A stretch of DNA of 64,000 nt from Diphasiastrum complanatum. Taxonomy: Eukaryota > Streptophyta > Lycopodiopsida > Lycopodiales > Lycopodiaceae. The notes beneath the pieces are model-generated. The model was not told the origin of the DNA. It ran no database searches and was given only the letters and a program-made list of their open reading frames with translations. The stretch lies in the NCBI GenBank assembly GCA_029204225.1, contig CM055109.1:31016370-31080369 (forward strand). The letters are read 5' to 3'. Of this stretch, positions 25,291 through 36,082 are shown piece after piece. Position numbers and translations under genes: made by a program. Numbering within the stretch: position 1 is the stretch's first letter; each line of letters starts with the position of its first letter.

Positions 25291-26139
25291 TCACATAACC
25301 ATCCTTTTGTCTTTTGTATCATCAAATCATATGAATAGCATTGCTTCTCTTTCTTGGAAAATGATAATTATATATACTATATTACTAAATAAATCATAGA
25401 TGAAGTTGTCCCCGACAACGTGCATGATCTCTCTATAGTCAATTTTCTTGAAGCTTGTTAGACATAACTAAATATTCAGCTCCCAGTTTAGTTGTCACTA
25501 GTTGAGCTCAAATTTGTAAGGCCCCTGTTATGAGGAGAAGCCAGTATTGAGCACGGTTGTTAGTATGGGGTCTAATGTGAGACCATGATGGTTAGGAGAT
25601 GGCTGGAATGCATAGCAGGAGGTCCTGGGGAATTCGGAGGGCGGATCCCCCCAAGAAACAGGGGATCCGGGGGGTTTGGGGGGTAGAGCTCCCCAACGGC
25701 CCCGACGGTATGGCCTCTTCATCATTTGGCCTTCCGACTCCCTATGTGAAAAGACACTTTTGGTATTTCGCTGATCACTCTCTCTGATGGTGGTCGCCAC
25801 TGTCTAACTACCATATTGAGAAGCATTCCTCGGCAGTTGGAGTTTATCTATTATTGTGTAGATCAGTCATCCAAAGTCTATTCTAAATGGCCATTGAGGC
25901 CCTTCTCCAGGGTGCACATATTGGATAGCACCATCATCATATGTATTGGCTTTATTATCAAATTCACGTGAGCTCAACCATGAAGCAAGAATCTCTAAGT
26001 ACATCCAAGTCATTTGCTATGATTGATCATTGTGTGATGTCCATTGCATGATACAAGATCTCAAGATCTAGTATCAGGATAGTACTCGTAGTGCTAACTT
26101 ATTTTTCAATTGGATCATCGTCAACAAGATTTGCCATTT
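25291..26139. mobile_element. ~850-bp insertion with GC-rich island, flanked by ~190-bp direct repeats
   Basis: The flanks 25,100-25,290 and 26,140-26,325 match each other and a single stretch at 3,440-3,640, so the intervening DNA is extra relative to copy 1. Inside, 25,600-25,720 is strongly GC-rich (GGGGGGTTTGGGGGGTAG, GATCCCCCC), unlike anything else in the window. No transposon protein, terminal repeat or known end was found. The long direct repeats do not fit a simple target-site duplication. Confidence 0.6.
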
Positions 26140-26325
26140 TAAATCTTAGTGCTCTAATATTCTTGGCTACAATTACCAAAGCAAAACATATACACTTCTA
26201 GCTCTGAATTGGTATCAATAATGTTTGTGACAACTATATTGTCGCCAGTATGATATTACCAAAACTTTTAATGTTATTAGATGTCAAAGTAAAACCAAAA
26301 TATCAGTTGATAACCAGTACGTTTA

Positions 26326-27004
26326 CAACAAAGTACCCCCAATCAACTGATTATGAAGTTTTTAGCACCCTACAGGATCTTTATGGGGTGTTGTGATTGC
26401 ACAGGAATGATGAAAGAATAGTTTAGTTGAAACATCCAAGGCAAGAGCACAATGGCATATCACAGACCAAAATACTAACTCCTTACAATGATAGTGCTCA
26501 TTATGGGAAAAACAGGCTGCGTACTGAGATAAAATGATAACAAAAATACTCGGGTAGAGAATGAGCCCAAAACACCAAAATCTCAATATTCACAATATGG
26601 CAAAGCAAGCCAAAGTTTCCTTACATCAATGAGGCTTGGGTTCCTACAGTGGATTTGCATGGAATGTCCACATCTTCCAGTTAACTCATATATCATAGAT
26701 CCACATGTAAAACTGCATGCACGGATGTTGCATGGATTGCATGTCAGCTCCCTAAGCTATCTAGACATGTGTAGATTATGTAAACTGATTTGCATGTTGC
26801 ATGCATGCATTCTGACTAACATTGCATGTCATTTAATATTTTGCATGACATCATAATTGAATCTACCTAACTCAAATTCAACCTATTCTAGAAGGTTATC
26901 TACTCACTTCACATACCTTAATGTACAATAAAATAATTACAAGAAATAAGGTGAGCATAGCCCCAAAAGTCAACACAGGAAGATATGTTTTACGACTTTT
27001 TACA
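26326..27004 (-). repeat. copia-1 3' LTR, second copy
   Basis: Homologous to 3,641-4,401 with one unit of the 73-bp repeat. Read leftward from 27,004 it starts TGTAAAAAGTCG, immediately after a purine tract. This copy gives the best view of the LTR start. Confidence 0.65.
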
Positions 27005-27013
27005 CTCCTCCTT
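27005..27013 (-). other. copia-1 polypurine tract
   Basis: AAGGAGGAG on the minus strand directly precedes the LTR start, as expected for the plus-strand primer site. The first copy has decayed here to AAGGAATG. Confidence 0.7.
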
Positions 27014-27022
27014 AAAATATAT

Positions 27023-27822
27023 CTACCTATTCACCATAGACTTTGAGATTAAGCCAAGAAGAGATCTCATCTTGACAAATGCATTCTTGAGCAATGTCTT
27101 GGTGAGAAGATCTACAACACAATTTGAAGATCCAACATGCTCCAATAAGATCTCCCTCCCAATTACTTTCTCTCTTACAAAGTGATGAGCTACCTCGATG
27201 TGTTTGCTCCTTGCATGGAATATAAGATTGTTTGCAAGATCTTGAGCCGAGATGTAATCATTATTGATAATTGGAAGGTCTTCATCTCCATAACACTTTA
27301 GCTCCATAAGTAGCCTCTTGATCCATAAAACTTCCTTAGTTGTGGTTGTAAGAGCTTTGTACTCAGCTTCACAAGATGATTAGGATATAGTTGCTTGCTT
27401 CTTTGATAGCCAAGAAACTAGATTCCCTCCAATGAAAACCGTGTAATCACTTGTGGATTTTCTATCTACTTTGTCTCTTGGAAAATACTAGTTTGAAAAT
27501 GCAACCAAAGTTAGATCATCTCCTTTATAGATCAATCCATATCTAAGGTAGAGGATACATATCTCAAGTTTCTCTTTGCCAATTTCCAATGACATATCTT
27601 TGGATCCTACGTGTATTGGCTTAGTTTGTGCACACTAAACCTTAGATCAGGCCTAGTGACTCTTAAGCAAATAAGAGAGCCAATAAGACTCCTATAAAGA
27701 GTGAACTCCTCGAAGGATCTTTTATCCTCTTTTATAGGAACTTTTACAATTTGCTCCATTGGAGTATCTATGCCTTTACGATTTTCCATTTGAAATTTCT
27801 TAAGCATGGGAAGAGCATATCT
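27023..27822 (-). pseudogene. copia-1 RNase H and RT C-terminus, second copy
   Basis: Colinear with 4,416-5,215. The RNase H C-terminus (HARSKHIEV, VVDLLTKTLLKNAFVKM) is open at 27,023-27,307. Upstream parts contain stops, including one in the SLSSCEAEY segment. RT remnants read LPMLKKFQMENRKGIDTPME. Homology ends abruptly at 27,822 inside RT, where a piece of the S1-gene upstream block is joined. Confidence 0.85.
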
Positions 27823-27985
27823 TAGCATACATGTCATTTTTGAAGCAACGTCTACACACTTCGATGCACTATAACTAGGTGAGAGTGTGTCATTTGATGT
27901 CATGTTAACAACCATGCTATTTATGTAGTTGTGTCTACAAACGTCTTTGCTCTATAACTAGTTGGGAGTGTGCCAATTGGTGTTT
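27823..27985. repeat. Small fragment of the S1-gene upstream block
   Basis: Matches 11,745-11,905 closely (TGTCATTTTTGAAGCAA, CACACTTCGATGCACTATAA, then GGGAGTGTG). It bridges the truncated copia-1 RT and the CACTA transposase remnant. This implies that a further copy of the block was broken by these junctions. Confidence 0.75.
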
Positions 27986-28626
27986 GAGTTGTGTACGAAA
28001 ATCATCGCAAGTACTTGCATGATGAAAATCATCCACTTAGAAATGCTCATAGAAGAGGCTTTGGAGGAAGATCAGAAATAAGAATGCCTCCAAAGAGAAT
28101 GTTCGTGGTAGATTGGCACAAACTTTGGATTGAATCTGAGACTAAGCCACTCAATGGTATGAAAAGACTATCCATCTTTCATTGTTTACCATATTGGAAT
28201 AACCTTTTGATCAATCACTTGCTCGATCCTATGCACATAATAAAAAATGTGGGTGAATCAATATGGAAACACTTGGTGGGCGACAAAGACAATATTTCTG
28301 CCAGTCATGATCTACAAGAATCAAAAACAAAAAAATGAGTATTGGCCAAAATTATGTACTGATGGAAATACCTATAGTATTCCAAGAGCCCCTTGGATTC
28401 TTACAAAAGAAGAGTATAAGTACGTACGGTCAGTCATTTGTGAGATGAGAACACCAACAAGTTTTGCTCATTCACTACGAACATCATTCACAGCAGAAGA
28501 AAAACTCCATGATCTAAAATCTCATGGTTGGTTGAAGATGGTCGAGTACATATTTCCAATGTGTATTTGTGGCTGTGTAACTGATCAACTTCGTGATGCC
28601 ATTTACAAATTAGCATCCATTGTCAA

Positions 28627-28746
28627 GTACTTAATTTTTTTTGTTTACGTTGATAGCTTAGGAAATTGCATGTTTTTTTCCTAATACAAGTTTGATAAAA
28701 TAATATGAACGGACTAAAATCTAGTTATACTACAAACATGATGTAG
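28627..28746 (+). other. Likely intron of the CACTA transposase remnant
   Basis: Removing GTACTT...GATGTAG joins ATTGTCAA to ATGGATG and keeps the frame (IVK then WMCDKEIREI), skipping AT-rich DNA with stops. Confidence 0.55.
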
Positions 28747-28918
28747 ATGGATGTGTGATAAGGAGATTCGTGAGATAGACGTGCAAACAAAGCAAGAAGA
28801 TACAGTGGAGGCTGTATGTATCCTTGAGAGGGATTTTCCAACTTCTATCCTAGACACAGGTGCATCTGCTTGTGCACTTGGTCTAAGAAGTTGGCATTGC
28901 CGGTCCTGTGCATTCAAG

Positions 28919-29025
28919 GTATAATACACTTGAATTTGATTTTAGTGGTTTCAATAAATTTAGTGTGATTATTTGAAATTATAAATAACAGAATCTTCTC
29001 ATTGATGTGTTGAAATTTTCTGTAG
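28919..29025 (+). other. Intron of the CACTA transposase remnant
   Basis: Donor CAAG|GTATAA and acceptor TTTTCTGTAG|G. Joining the flanks gives GPVHSR followed by WMFFLERFMK, exactly the order in plant CACTA DUF4218 regions. The 107-bp length and AT-richness are typical of plants. Confidence 0.8.
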
Positions 29026-29171
29026 GTGGATGTTTTTCTTGGAGAGATTCATGAAAGTGTTGAAAGGTTTTGTGCGTCAACGGGCAAGGCCAGGGGGAAG
29101 CATGTCAGAGGATGGTTAGTGCAAGAATCTCTATTTTATGTTACCAAAGTTTTGTTTCAAATAGATCCATC

Positions 29172-29289
29172 TGCTCCATGACTATGCTTCTTGGTTTCCA
29201 ATGGAAGGCTCGAACTTGAGACCAAAGAAACTTTGGATGTCAAGCGTTAACCAATTGAGCCAACTCCCTTGGGTTGCTCCATGACTATG
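29172..29289 (-). mobile_element. tRNA-derived SINE with 15-bp target-site duplication
   Basis: The 88-bp insert 29,187-29,274 is flanked by perfect direct repeats TGCTCCATGACTATG (29,172-29,186 and 29,275-29,289). On the minus strand it has a pol III A box (TGGCTCAATTGG), a B box (AGTTCGAGCC) at tRNA-like spacing, and an anticodon-arm-like stem CCAAAG/CTTTGG between them. It ends GGAAACCAAGAAG. It has no CCA end or proper acceptor stem, so it is not a functional tRNA gene. It is short for a plant SINE and may be a head-only or truncated copy. It sits in the decayed CACTA transposase. Confidence 0.82.
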
Positions 29290-30611
29290 GCATGATGAGG
29301 AAAGCAAGGAGGTGAAAGGTGGAAAACCTCAAGGTATGGGTAGTCTTAAAAATATGACACCTATTTTGAGAGAAAAAATTTAAACCTTCATGCTATATAG
29401 TTCATGAGTAATGGATAAATGGTTGGAATTATATGAAGAAGAATAAAAAAAGGGTATTGACTAGAAATCGACACCGACACAATAGGCGTAGAGGTCAAGC
29501 TACACCTTCACATGATCTTGAACCATTGCCCAACCAATGCACTATAGACTAGATGGTTGATACACTCCAACAACAAGCAAGATCAAAGAGACAATTCATA
29601 TCTGACACGAAATGAGAATTGGCAGAAGATGTGATTGGAAGGTTTGTCTATAGCTCTATTTTTTTTAAGTGAATAATTTTAATTTGTACGATGATTGATT
29701 ATTGTTTTAATTATAATCAACATGTGACAGTATCGAAAGTATAGTGCAATGTGGGCAAATGGTCGGCATCATCACATTTAATCAATTGATATGAAACGAC
29801 GAACTTATGATTGTGGTGTGATGACATCCTTCCATCAAGAAAGTCGAAGTAATGCTTGAGATCAAAGTCCAATTTCTGGAGAGCTTGAGTATGTAGGAAC
29901 CATACAAGCCATAGATGAGGTATGTTTTGGTAAAATGGGTAAATATTTGTTGTTTGACGTGAAATGGTTCAAAATAAACTATAGAGGATCAAATGCAACT
30001 ATGAAAAAAAGATCGTAGTGTACTTTTTGCTATCGATTAAACCAAGACATTAAGCATGGACTTTTTAGACACATCGGTGTTGCCTCGTCATTGTGAACAG
30101 GCGTGCATGAATTTCACATTTTTTTCTTTTTGTCAATTGTGATCAATGTTATATTAATCATCTACACTACTTTTTCATTACATCTATTTATCATGAAGTA
30201 AAATGCGAGCATAACAAATATCTAATCCTAAAATTGCTAAATGTGCAAGTATTTTTTCAACCAGATTGACTAAACAAAGATTGGTGGTATGTTGTTCAAA
30301 TTAAGCCATGCTCAAGACATGTATTCGAAAATGCATATGTTGAGAATGAAATGGAAGATCTAAATTTGGACAACACAAGTACATCTGATGGAGATGTACA
30401 TATATCTTCGAGTTTTATAAATATTGAAAACCTGAGAATTGATTCTCATGATTCTGACGACTTGGATGATGAAGAGGACAACAATGATTCTTTGCACGAG
30501 GACAATATTGAGAGAAGTTTTGATTTCAATAGTGATGATGAAAATCACCTTAGCGGAGATGAGTTGCAAGATGTATTGGCTGATGAATTTGAATCTTGCG
30601 ATGATGAATAA

Positions 30612-31340
30612 AGTTTGTACATGTCACAAATAATTTTGTCATAAAATGATCCATTGTGATCAATATATATTGTTTTCAAATTAAAATTATTATATTTTTC
30701 TACGATGTTGCATTTCTAAAGTTTCATTTCAAATGCATCTTACAATCACTTAGAATTAGAAAAAATTATCAATATTAATAGATGTGTGAACTAACTAAAA
30801 GATACATGTGTTGATTATTTATATATTATAATTAAAAAGCATCTTCTTTGAGATAATAATACACTTTGCCACAATATTGTTCGACTATTTATGATCTTTG
30901 CAAACACACAAAGGTGTATAACATTGCAATTTTTTTATCAACAAATTAGCTCAACAAGCTACCACATCGCTCTCAATTGTAATGTACTTAGCTTCCTTCA
31001 AATGGATATTAAGCTCACGCTTATATTTTTACCCATCAATACCATATTGAAATTAATGTCAAAGTTTGATTATAGAATTTTCTCAATATAGAAACACATC
31101 ATAATGTCCATAAATACATAAGATAACATATAATAATCAACTGATAATGATTTAAATTCGTCATAGCAGAACAATTTGAGATAATGATCATTTGATTTTT
31201 AGTCCGCATTTTATTATAAGTATACACTTGTTCAAAATGTTAAAAAAAATCTTATTTGCTTTTGAATTAATCACAAAGTTGTTGTTTATTAACATATTAT
31301 TCATAACAACTTTTTTTGTTAAGTATTGTGTTTTAATATT
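30612..31340. other. CACTA 3' non-coding region, AT-rich
   Basis: Very AT-rich sequence with no frame or motif recognised. By position it is the 3' UTR and the internal side of the subterminal region of the CACTA element. Confidence 0.5.
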
Positions 31341-31727
31341 GCCACGTGTGGCAATAAGGAAAGCTATCGCTCTTCTTTGGAGATTTTCCACGTGTGGCAA
31401 ATCCCAAAAAGTCATGTCAGATGACAATTGGTTAAATAACAAACCGTACGTGGTACTTCCACATGTGGCTATGCCACACCGACATATTTTGGCACTCACA
31501 TTTTAAGTTTTGAGTTTAAAAAAATTTGTGTGGCACTGCCACGCAAATTCACAACTTTTATGCCGGACCTCACCTCCAGCCTGGATTTCACCGGCAGGGT
31601 CCTCAGAAAAGTTTTGGCATGGATATGCCACACGTGGCAGTGCCACACATAAGAAAAATGTCAAAATTTAGACTAAGTATCGGGTTCGCTTGGCAGCGTC
31701 GCATGGCAACACACACATATGTGTAGT
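31341..31727. repeat. CACTA subterminal repeat cluster (CACGTG-core motif)
   Basis: At least six copies of a motif close to TGCCACRYGTGGCA lie within about 310 bp, in both orientations: GCCACGTGTGGCA at 31,341, CCACGTGTGGCA at 31,388, CCACATGTGGC at 31,459, GTGTGGCACTGCCACG at 31,528 and TGCCACACGTGGCA at 31,626 followed by GTGCCACAC. En/Spm elements have clustered subterminal motifs bound by their own DNA-binding protein, and the position just 3' of the transposase fits. Homology to an uninterrupted gag resumes at about 31,728, which marks the element end. The last bases (GTGTAGTTG) are not a perfect CACTA terminus. Confidence 0.75.
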
Positions 31728-32124
31728 TGTGGATGTACTTGGATGTCAATATTCTAGCATTTCAAAGGGAAGAAGCATGATGATCCCGACATTCACATTC
31801 ACCAATTTTTGGTAGTCGTCACAGGCAAACCTCGAAATAGTGGTTATTAGGAAGTCGGAACTATTTGCAACAACATTAAAGGAAAATGCTCTTCAATGGT
31901 ATTCCCAATTAGGGTTTCAAAAATTCCAGACTTGGGAAGTATTGGGAAGAGCTTTCTTGAAGTGATATCGGAAGAAGCATGAGGACGAGGAGATTTTGGA
32001 TAAATTGCAAGCAATGGAGCAAAAAAAGAAGGAAGTTGTTTTAGCTTGTGTTCAGAGGTTCGAAGTTTTAGAAAAGAGGCTTCAGGCTGCACTAACAGAT
32101 GCAAAATGCGTCAAGTACTTCTAA
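31728..32124 (+). pseudogene. Ty3/gypsy gag fragment (gypsy-D family, copy 1)
   Basis: Plus-strand remnants read ENALQWYSQLGFQKFQTWEV and, after a TGA, YRKKHEDEEILDKLQAMEQK and CVQRFEVLEKRLQAAL, ending in TAA at 32,122. This is the capsid region of a Ty3 gag (the family's WY..L / TW..L..AF pattern). An inverted copy with the upstream part still present lies at 60,745-61,271. The 5' part here was replaced by the CACTA element. Confidence 0.8.
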
Positions 32125-32756
32125 CATGGGTTATATAAGGTTCTCAAGAGGGGAACCACGTCCAAAATTCTATTATTGTTGCTTTCATAACCTAGTTTTG
32201 TTCCCTTCTTTCCCTTTCCCATAAAATTCCTCTTTGCCTGTTGTAAGAAACATTTCTGACTATGTTTATTATCTTGAATCAACAACCATGTAACATACAA
32301 TTGATTATCAACCGCATTTCATTCATCATATTTTGGTATTCAAAATGATGTACAACTATATGATAATATGATGCTTTACAGTCATGCGTCATCCACCAAC
32401 TGCTTGCTGCAAAAAGCAAACCATACACTATGAGTGTTCCAACAAAAATTCACAACACTATGTTGACGTCGAATAAGTCGTACTTTGTAAAATTGCTCCC
32501 TGCTTTTGGTAGAAACATCCCTAACTATGTATATTATCTTTAATCAACAACCATGTACACATACAATTGATTATCAACCACATTTCATTAATGATATTCT
32601 GGTTTTCAAAATGATGTACAACTACAACATAATATTATGCTTTACAATTTAGTCATGGGTCTTCCACCAACTACTACTACAAAAAGCAGACCATATAGTA
32701 TGAGTGTTCCAACAAAAATTCACAACACCATGTTGACGCCAAATATCTTGTAGTCT
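32125..32756. repeat. Tandemly duplicated ~265-bp module downstream of gypsy-D gag
   Basis: Two units, beginning near 32,241 (GTAAGAAACATTTCT) and 32,509 (GTAGAAACATCCCT), share ACAATTGATTATCAACC, CAAAATGATGTACAACTA and AACAAAAATTCACAACAC. The inverted copy at 60,180-60,740 has the same two-unit structure, so the tandem predates the larger duplication. No protein coding is seen. Confidence 0.85.
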
Positions 32757-33704
32757 GCTATGGCTACAAGTCGAGTATGAAGCAGCTTCGAGTAGTCGGA
32801 TGTCTATGCTACATGCAAAGAAAATTAATTTCTATCACGTTAGCTGTAGGAATACTGTTATAGTATGTTCACATAATATGTCAATGATTCATTGATCACC
32901 AGCAATTTGAATCAACTACTGATTCGAGCCTGGTGCACTACCTACTCGGCATGGAAATCATGAGAGATAGATCACCATAATCCAATAGAAATATCTAGTC
33001 AATGTACTTCATAGGTATCACATGGAAGACTTCAAGTTGATAGACTCACCCATGGATCCATGATTCCAACTATTGAATGACATGTCCACAAAGACTGAAG
33101 CACAACAGAAAGAAATGTATAGATGACCTGATCTTGCGTACAAAGTGAGCAAATTGCTGCAATACATGTCAAATCCATGACTACCAGTTAGTAATTGTGT
33201 TCATCATATATGCCATGATCTATAGATGACCTAATATTGCATACACAGTGAGCACATTGTTGCAATACATGTCGAATCCATGACTACCGTATTGGAAAGT
33301 TCTACAAAGAGAATTTGATGTACATACAAGCCACAAAGCACTATGCTTTGTGTTATGATAGAGATTCCAAGGACACACTAGTTCTAAATGCCTATTCTGA
33401 CTCAGATTGGGTTGGAAAAGTGGATATTAGAAAATACACCTTTGGCTACCTATGCTAAGTCTTGTAGGAGGACCAATTTCATGGAACAATCAAAAGCAAG
33501 AATGCATTTCCTTGTCCGTTATCGAGTCCAAATATGTTGCATCCACCTGTATAGTAAAGTACATTATTTGGCTTTGATGATAATTCCAAGATTTGAAATT
33601 TCAGCTAATCAGACCAGCAATACTCCATTGTGACAATAAACACTAGTTTGTTTTTTCTTTCAACCCACCATCTCGCTAAACACATTGAAGTTAGATTTCA
33701 TTTT
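32757..33704 (+). pseudogene. copia-2 deletion derivative: integrase tail, RT C-terminus, RNase H
   Basis: Reads in order YGYKSSMKQLRVVGCLCYM (integrase C-terminus), then RT C-terminal words (SLVHYLLGMEIMRDR, SPMDP, AYKVSKLLQYMSNP), then RNase H (LNAYSDSDWVGKVDIRK, NNQKQECISLSVIES, LHCDN, LAKHIEVRFHF). The catalytic RT half is missing between integrase and the RT C-terminus. A piece of about 90 bp with ATGTCAAATCCATGACTAC or ATGTCGAATCCATGACTAC occurs twice (33,165 and 33,268). The fragment fuses to the LTR-like arm at about 33,704. Confidence 0.82.
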
Positions 33705-34446
33705 CTTATTCTTAACCTAAATTCATTTTCCAACTACTCCTATACAAATACTCACTCTCTCGAACACCCTACAAAAATGAACTGTTATATAAATCAATCT
33801 CCAATTTTAAAAGCATTTTTTTTTGGCCTGACATTAGCCTAAATGGCTTGGTGAACTTTAGTTCTCCAAAATCCATACTTAAATGATACTTATCACCTCT
33901 TTTCGGCATGGATGTAGTGGAATTCATGTTATTAGTTTTCTTTAGCAAGGATGTGAGGTTCATTTATGGGTATTCAAGTCTATGTAACAAAAGGACTGCC
34001 ATGGAAATTTTTCAATGATATCCAAGGTGCGTGGCCTTATCATTGGTCTATGTTCTGGTAAGTATTTATAGGTTAGATGAACTTCAAATTTTTGACTTAA
34101 TTTATTGTATAATGTTTTTGGTAAGCTGTAACTAATGAAATTATTGACTCTTCAATTTAGATTTGTGAATTTGATTATATTCCAATATCACAATTAGATT
34201 TAGCCATTGGTGGAGGGCTCAATTATCCAACATGGAAGTGAATCTGCATTTATGAAGACAAGCACGTAGCATGCATGCATGAAAAAAAGCAAACAATGTT
34301 TTTTTGTTGGTGCATGCTTGATTCCACATAGTTCTTCTTCCTATTGTGCCCTTGCATGCTCGAATCTAGAGATGACAAATGAATTTATTTGAAAATGTAT
34401 GTGTATTGTTTATGATAGTGTCTTCTTATGGAGGATGTATCCAAGA
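33705..34446 (+). repeat. copia-2 LTR-like arm, partial copy
   Basis: Same orientation as 19,381-20,030, and reverse complement of 18,230-18,960. Cut at 34,446 (GGATGTATCCAAG) where gypsy-B integrase begins. Confidence 0.75.
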
Positions 34447-35608
34447 GGCGTGTCCGCATCGATCAACCAACATTTAAAATTCTTCGGGATTCCGCCTGCT
34501 ACGCACTTTTCAATTGACATTGGCTGGTATAACAAAATGAGAAGATGCCATTGCTCAGGATCATAAAAATTTCAGCATGATTGATCACGAAATGATAGCA
34601 ATTGATTGCAACATATGGTAGTAGTGAACCGTGAAGAAGTAGGCAATCTTCTAGTTTTCCAATTGCTAAGAATATTTCATCTAGTCTCAATTGCTTGTCA
34701 GATCTAGTTTCAATTTGTATACGATATGTTGGTACTTCAAACTCTATTGACAATATCAGGTGCATGCCATAAACCAAATAAAACGAAGTATGTTTTGTGG
34801 TCACCTTTTCGGCATTTCTATACACCCATAGGACAGAAGGTAATTTCTTTTCCCAATCAGATGCGTGCGCTATGCTAATCTTATTTAGTATCTTACACAA
34901 ATGAAACAATTAGCCTTCAGATTGTACGGAGCTGTCTTTGAATGTTTAATCATAAAGTGCTTAGTAAGCAGGCGTATCGTATCATTTAAGAAATGTGTAT
35001 CTCTATCACTTACTAATTTCAATGGACAACCGTAACGGGTTATAATATTCCGAAAGAGAAACTCTGCAACAATTTTTGCATCATTCATTTTCGTCGCTTC
35101 CACTTTGACCATCTTAGTCGTATAGTCAGTTGCTTCTTTTAGTGTATCGAGTGACAAGCTTTATCGGTCCAACAAAGTCAATGCCCCATTTTTCAAATGG
35201 TGCAAGTGGAAGTATCGGCATAAGTGCCCAGTACATTGAAGGAGTTGGTTTCCCAACTCGTTGACAAGGATCACACATTTTTACAAACACTGCAACATCT
35301 TTGTACATTGTTGGCTGCCAATACTTAGCATTTAAGATCTTCTTTACAATATTTACTATTGCAAAGTGTCCACTTGCATCTTCTGAATGCATGGCTCTAA
35401 TAATCTTTGGAATATCAATCAATTCAACACATCTATGAAGCTCTTCATCATATCCCATTTTATAAAGTACATTATTCTTTATCGTATATGGTGCAACCTT
35501 ATGTTGGAATATTGTCTTTTGTTCAAGATAAAAAATAAGTGGATAGTTTTGATTTTGAGGATAATCAATTATGTTGGGATATAATGAATCTTCGGCAGAT
35601 AATAACAT
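34447..35608 (-). pseudogene. gypsy-B integrase
   Basis: Three overlapping minus-strand frames give one Ty3 integrase. The zinc domain at 35,126-35,608 has HSEDASGHFAI and CDPCQRVGK, followed by WGIDFVGPI with the first core aspartate. The core at 34,885-35,157 has ATDYTTKMVKVEA and RYGCPLKLVSDRDTHFL with the second aspartate. The C-terminal part at 34,499-34,909 has DWEKKLPSVLWVYRN and TSFYLVYG. Frame changes at about 35,140 and 34,900 break it, the second near the position of the glutamate. The sequence differs clearly from gypsy-A/C, so it is another Ty3 lineage. Confidence 0.88.
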
Positions 35609-36082
35609 AATATTTCATAATGAAATTCATCACTTATATTGTTAGTAACAGATACTATATTTAAGCGAGATAAATAGTCTGCATTAGTGTGGTACTTCCC
35701 TTGGTGTACCTCCACTTGGTAATCAAAATCCTAGAGCAAAATCACCCATCGAGCTATTCGGCCCGAAATATGTGTTTCATTTACCAGATGATTTAGTGCA
35801 TAATGTTCGACATGGAAGATAAAGGAATATCCCAGCAAATAATGTCAAAACTTCTTCACTGAAAAAATCATACCAAGTCCTTCGCATTCTGTCGCCAAAT
35901 AGTTTTTTTCCGAGAGGCTTAACTGACGCCTTGCATAGTAGACAGGATAGTCTCGTTTCTCATCATTTTTCTGACTTAGGGTAACTCCAATTGTGAACGA
36001 TGAAACATCCACATAAACAAGAAATGTCCTTACCCAATCAGGAGGTCTCAAAATTGGGACGTCCAAGAGTTTATTTGCTTCA
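35609..36082 (-). pseudogene. gypsy-B RNase H
   Basis: The frame at 35,845-36,066 has TFLVYVDVSSFTIGVTLSQ and YARRQLSLSEKNYLATECEG; the tail to 35,650 reads HYALNHLVNE and then the usual DYLSRL end. The core aspartate of FLVYVDVS is present. Stops separate it from integrase. Confidence 0.83.

Larger units (their letters stand above)
27986..30611 (+). pseudogene. CACTA (En/Spm) transposase remnant, 5' truncated
   Basis: Domains in order match plant En/Spm TNP2-type transposases. The Transposase_21 region at 27,986-28,340 reads HRKYLHDENHPLRN, RMPPKRM and LPYWNNLLINHLLDPMHIIK. The DUF4218-like part at 28,340-29,110 has PRAPWILTKEEY, LKSHGWLKMVEY, AVCILERDFP, GIAGPVHSR and then WMFFLERFMKVLKGFVRQRA. 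A DUF4216-like part at about 29,790-30,000 has KRRTYDCGVM and YVGTIQAIDEVCFGKMGKY. The C-terminus at about 30,275-30,611 has WWYVVQIKPCSRHVF and an acidic Asp/Glu tail. Clean introns remain. Frameshifts near 28,850, a stop before EVGIAGP and stops near 29,870 and 30,015 disable it. The catalytic N-terminal part is missing left of 27,986. Confidence 0.88.

Noticed and set aside
29187-29274. tRNA gene on the minus strand
   Set aside because: A and B boxes are present, but the acceptor stem and normal cloverleaf pairing are not, and a 15-bp target duplication shows that it is a retrotransposed SINE.
30351-30611. Independent acidic protein gene
   Set aside because: It follows WWYVVQIKPCSRHVF in the same frame and is better explained as the C-terminal tail of the CACTA transposase.
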